NCBI GenBank assembly: GCA_964399955.1
Contig: CAYNST010000002.1
Span: 23,273-87,272 of the forward strand
DNA length: 64,000 nucleotides
Reading direction: 5' to 3'
DNA from: CAYNST01 sp964399955
GTDB lineage: Bacteria > Pseudomonadota > Gammaproteobacteria > Pseudomonadales > Cellvibrionaceae
Notes under the pieces: model-generated
The model's database searches: none
What the model saw: the letters and a program-made list of their open reading frames with translations, nothing else
What the model was told of the DNA's origin: nothing
Shown: positions 63,047 through 64,000 of the stretch, piece by piece
Layout: every line of letters starts with the position of its first letter
How positions within the stretch are numbered: the first letter of the stretch is position 1
Translations under genes and position numbers: made by a program

Positions 63047-63901
63047 TTAGTCAGTAGTGTTCAAACGGAATATAGTGTTCATACGGGACCGAAAAATTGC
63101 TTCATAGCCCCTAGCCGTGATACTGCCCCTCAAATCTGTGCGCCAACTGGAGTCGGAGTTTTCGATAAGAATGAACTTGGGCAGCAACAGCTGTGGAGCG
63201 TCAGCAAGAAAAGGGCAAAGCGCTATATCTTCAGCACCCTCGATATCAATTTTGAGCATATCGATGTGTTGAATGTCCTGCTCTTGCAGTATCTGCATCA
63301 ACGGCTTGCAATCAACGGACACTTTCTGACTGGAGCTGAGTTCTTCATCATCAACAATGCTGTTTCGACCCAAATTATTCGAGTCCAAATATAGATCGAA
63401 TTGGCTTTCCTTGTCAGCCACCCCTATGGGTAGCGTCGTCACTTGGGGCCAAGCCGATCGACCCTGTCGGTTGACTTCCAGGTTATAGCAACATCGTTCG
63501 TAGACCGGCGGGTATGGCTCTAAAACCAAAATTCGCCCCGAAGCATTCATTTGTACAGCAGCGAACAACGAGTAAACACCCACGTTACCGCCAATGTCTA
63601 CAAATGTGCCGCCGGCGGGAAGTACCCGTCGCATCAAATCGCGCTCGCCAACATCAAAACGCCAAGGCATAAAGCTTAATTTTCTATCCGTGTAATTGTC
63701 CCACAGATGCGCTCTAATTTTGATGCCTTCCACTTGCAGATCCACGGGCTGGCGGTGCCTGTTAACCACCCAGTTGCTGATTAATTTGGCGACTTTACGC
63801 CCAACCACATTGTTGGGAAGTGCCTGAGAAAAAGCTATGAGGCGGCGAATAGTAGCTTCCGGAGCGTAGTAACCAAAGGTAGATGAAGTATCGGGAAGCA
63901 T
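63047..63901 (-). CDS. FkbM family methyltransferase
   Basis: A SAM-dependent methyltransferase of 284 aa with the FkbM core: TFVDIGGNVGVYSLFAA (SAM loop), LVLEPYPPVYERCCYN, and IDMLKIDIEGAEDIAL. Members methylate sugars or other small molecules in surface glycans and secondary metabolites. The substrate cannot be told from sequence. Codons look richer in A/T than in the neighbouring genes, which may indicate transfer. The ATG at 63901 has only a weak ribosome site. Together with the GT2 gene it may mark the edge of a glycan locus. Confidence 0.87.
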   Translation of the reverse strand: MLPDTSSTFGYYAPEATIRRLIAFSQALPNNVVGRKVAKLISNWVVNRHRQPVDLQVEGIKIRAHLWDNYTDRKLSFMPWRFDVGERDLMRRVLPAGGTFVDIGGNVGVYSLFAAVQMNASGRILVLEPYPPVYERCCYNLEVNRQGRSAWPQVTTLPIGVADKESQFDLYLDSNNLGRNSIVDDEELSSSQKVSVDCKPLMQILQEQDIQHIDMLKIDIEGAEDIALCPFLADAPQLLLPKFILIENSDSSWRTDLRGSITARGYEAIFRSRMNTIFRLNTTD

Positions 63902-64000
63902 AAGTCAGATAATCCTGTGTTCAAAGGGCAATCAAGCTAACTCAACTGCCACAAGAGACAATATCGAAAAGGGCATTAGTGAGACACCCAACCAACCAGT

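Overview
The window reads as a chromosomal segment of a moderately GC-rich gammaproteobacterium. Gene order (hflX-hfq-miaA-mutL-amidase-tsaE-nnr; pilMNOPQ-aroK-aroB-damX-gltB-gltD-hemE; rpmE/priA/SPOR/hslV/hslU/DUF971/ubiE/ubiJ/ubiB; cyaA/lptM/lysA/dapF/DUF484/xerC; sutA/glnK/amtB) parallels Pseudomonas and its relatives. The HslV form with residues before the catalytic Thr, the LPMO-like protein with a GlyGly-CTERM tail and the TorF-type porin point, by inference, to a marine relative in or near the Cellvibrionales. No tRNA, rRNA, CRISPR array, transposase or prophage gene was found.

Layout. 1-319 holds a dispersed intergenic repeat. 320-8109 (minus) is an RNA/DNA maintenance and cell-wall cluster. 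8181-11971 holds queG, orn, rsgA and psd. 12019-13404 is a degenerate HD-GYP protein. 13549-24426 (minus) runs aroK-aroB-damX, a terminator, then gltB-gltD and hemE. 24429-29452 (minus) is the type IV pilus alignment and secretin operon pilMNOPQ, divergent from PBP1A (29604-32177). 32327-41498 holds rpmE, priA, a SPOR protein, the HslVU protease, DUF971 and ubiEJB, with a second copy of the repeat at 38251-38425. 41526-43244 is a REC-GGDEF-EAL protein with altered REC and GGDEF sites.

43574-49503 is the accessory-looking part. It has an exported protein resembling a histidine-brace monooxygenase with a GlyGly-CTERM tail, then five type IV prepilin genes (pilE/fimT/pilV/pilW/pilX-like). The last is very large, with a repeat-rich beta-solenoid-like region after its pilin stalk, and no pilY1 is present. 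A 100-N run splits this gene, but identical 55-base sequences abut both sides of it. Collapsing them restores one open frame of about 683 codons, so the gap looks like an assembly artefact.

49760-57655 carries sapC, class I adenylate cyclase, and lptM-lysA-dapF-DUF484-xerC. 57797-61402 (minus) is a nitrogen-responsive block: torF, glnK, amtB, a second glnK and sutA. A good sigma-54 promoter and two NtrC-like sites three helical turns apart lie upstream of torF. 61847-63901 holds a family 2 glycosyltransferase and an FkbM methyltransferase, perhaps the edge of a surface-glycan locus.

Themes. Three gene groups serve the envelope and division (amidase, DamX, SPOR/FtsN-like protein, PBP1A, LptM, XerC). 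Type IV pili are covered by the alignment complex and the minor-pilin cassette. Nitrogen assimilation links GltBD, two PII proteins and AmtB. Two c-di-GMP-type proteins both carry altered catalytic residues.
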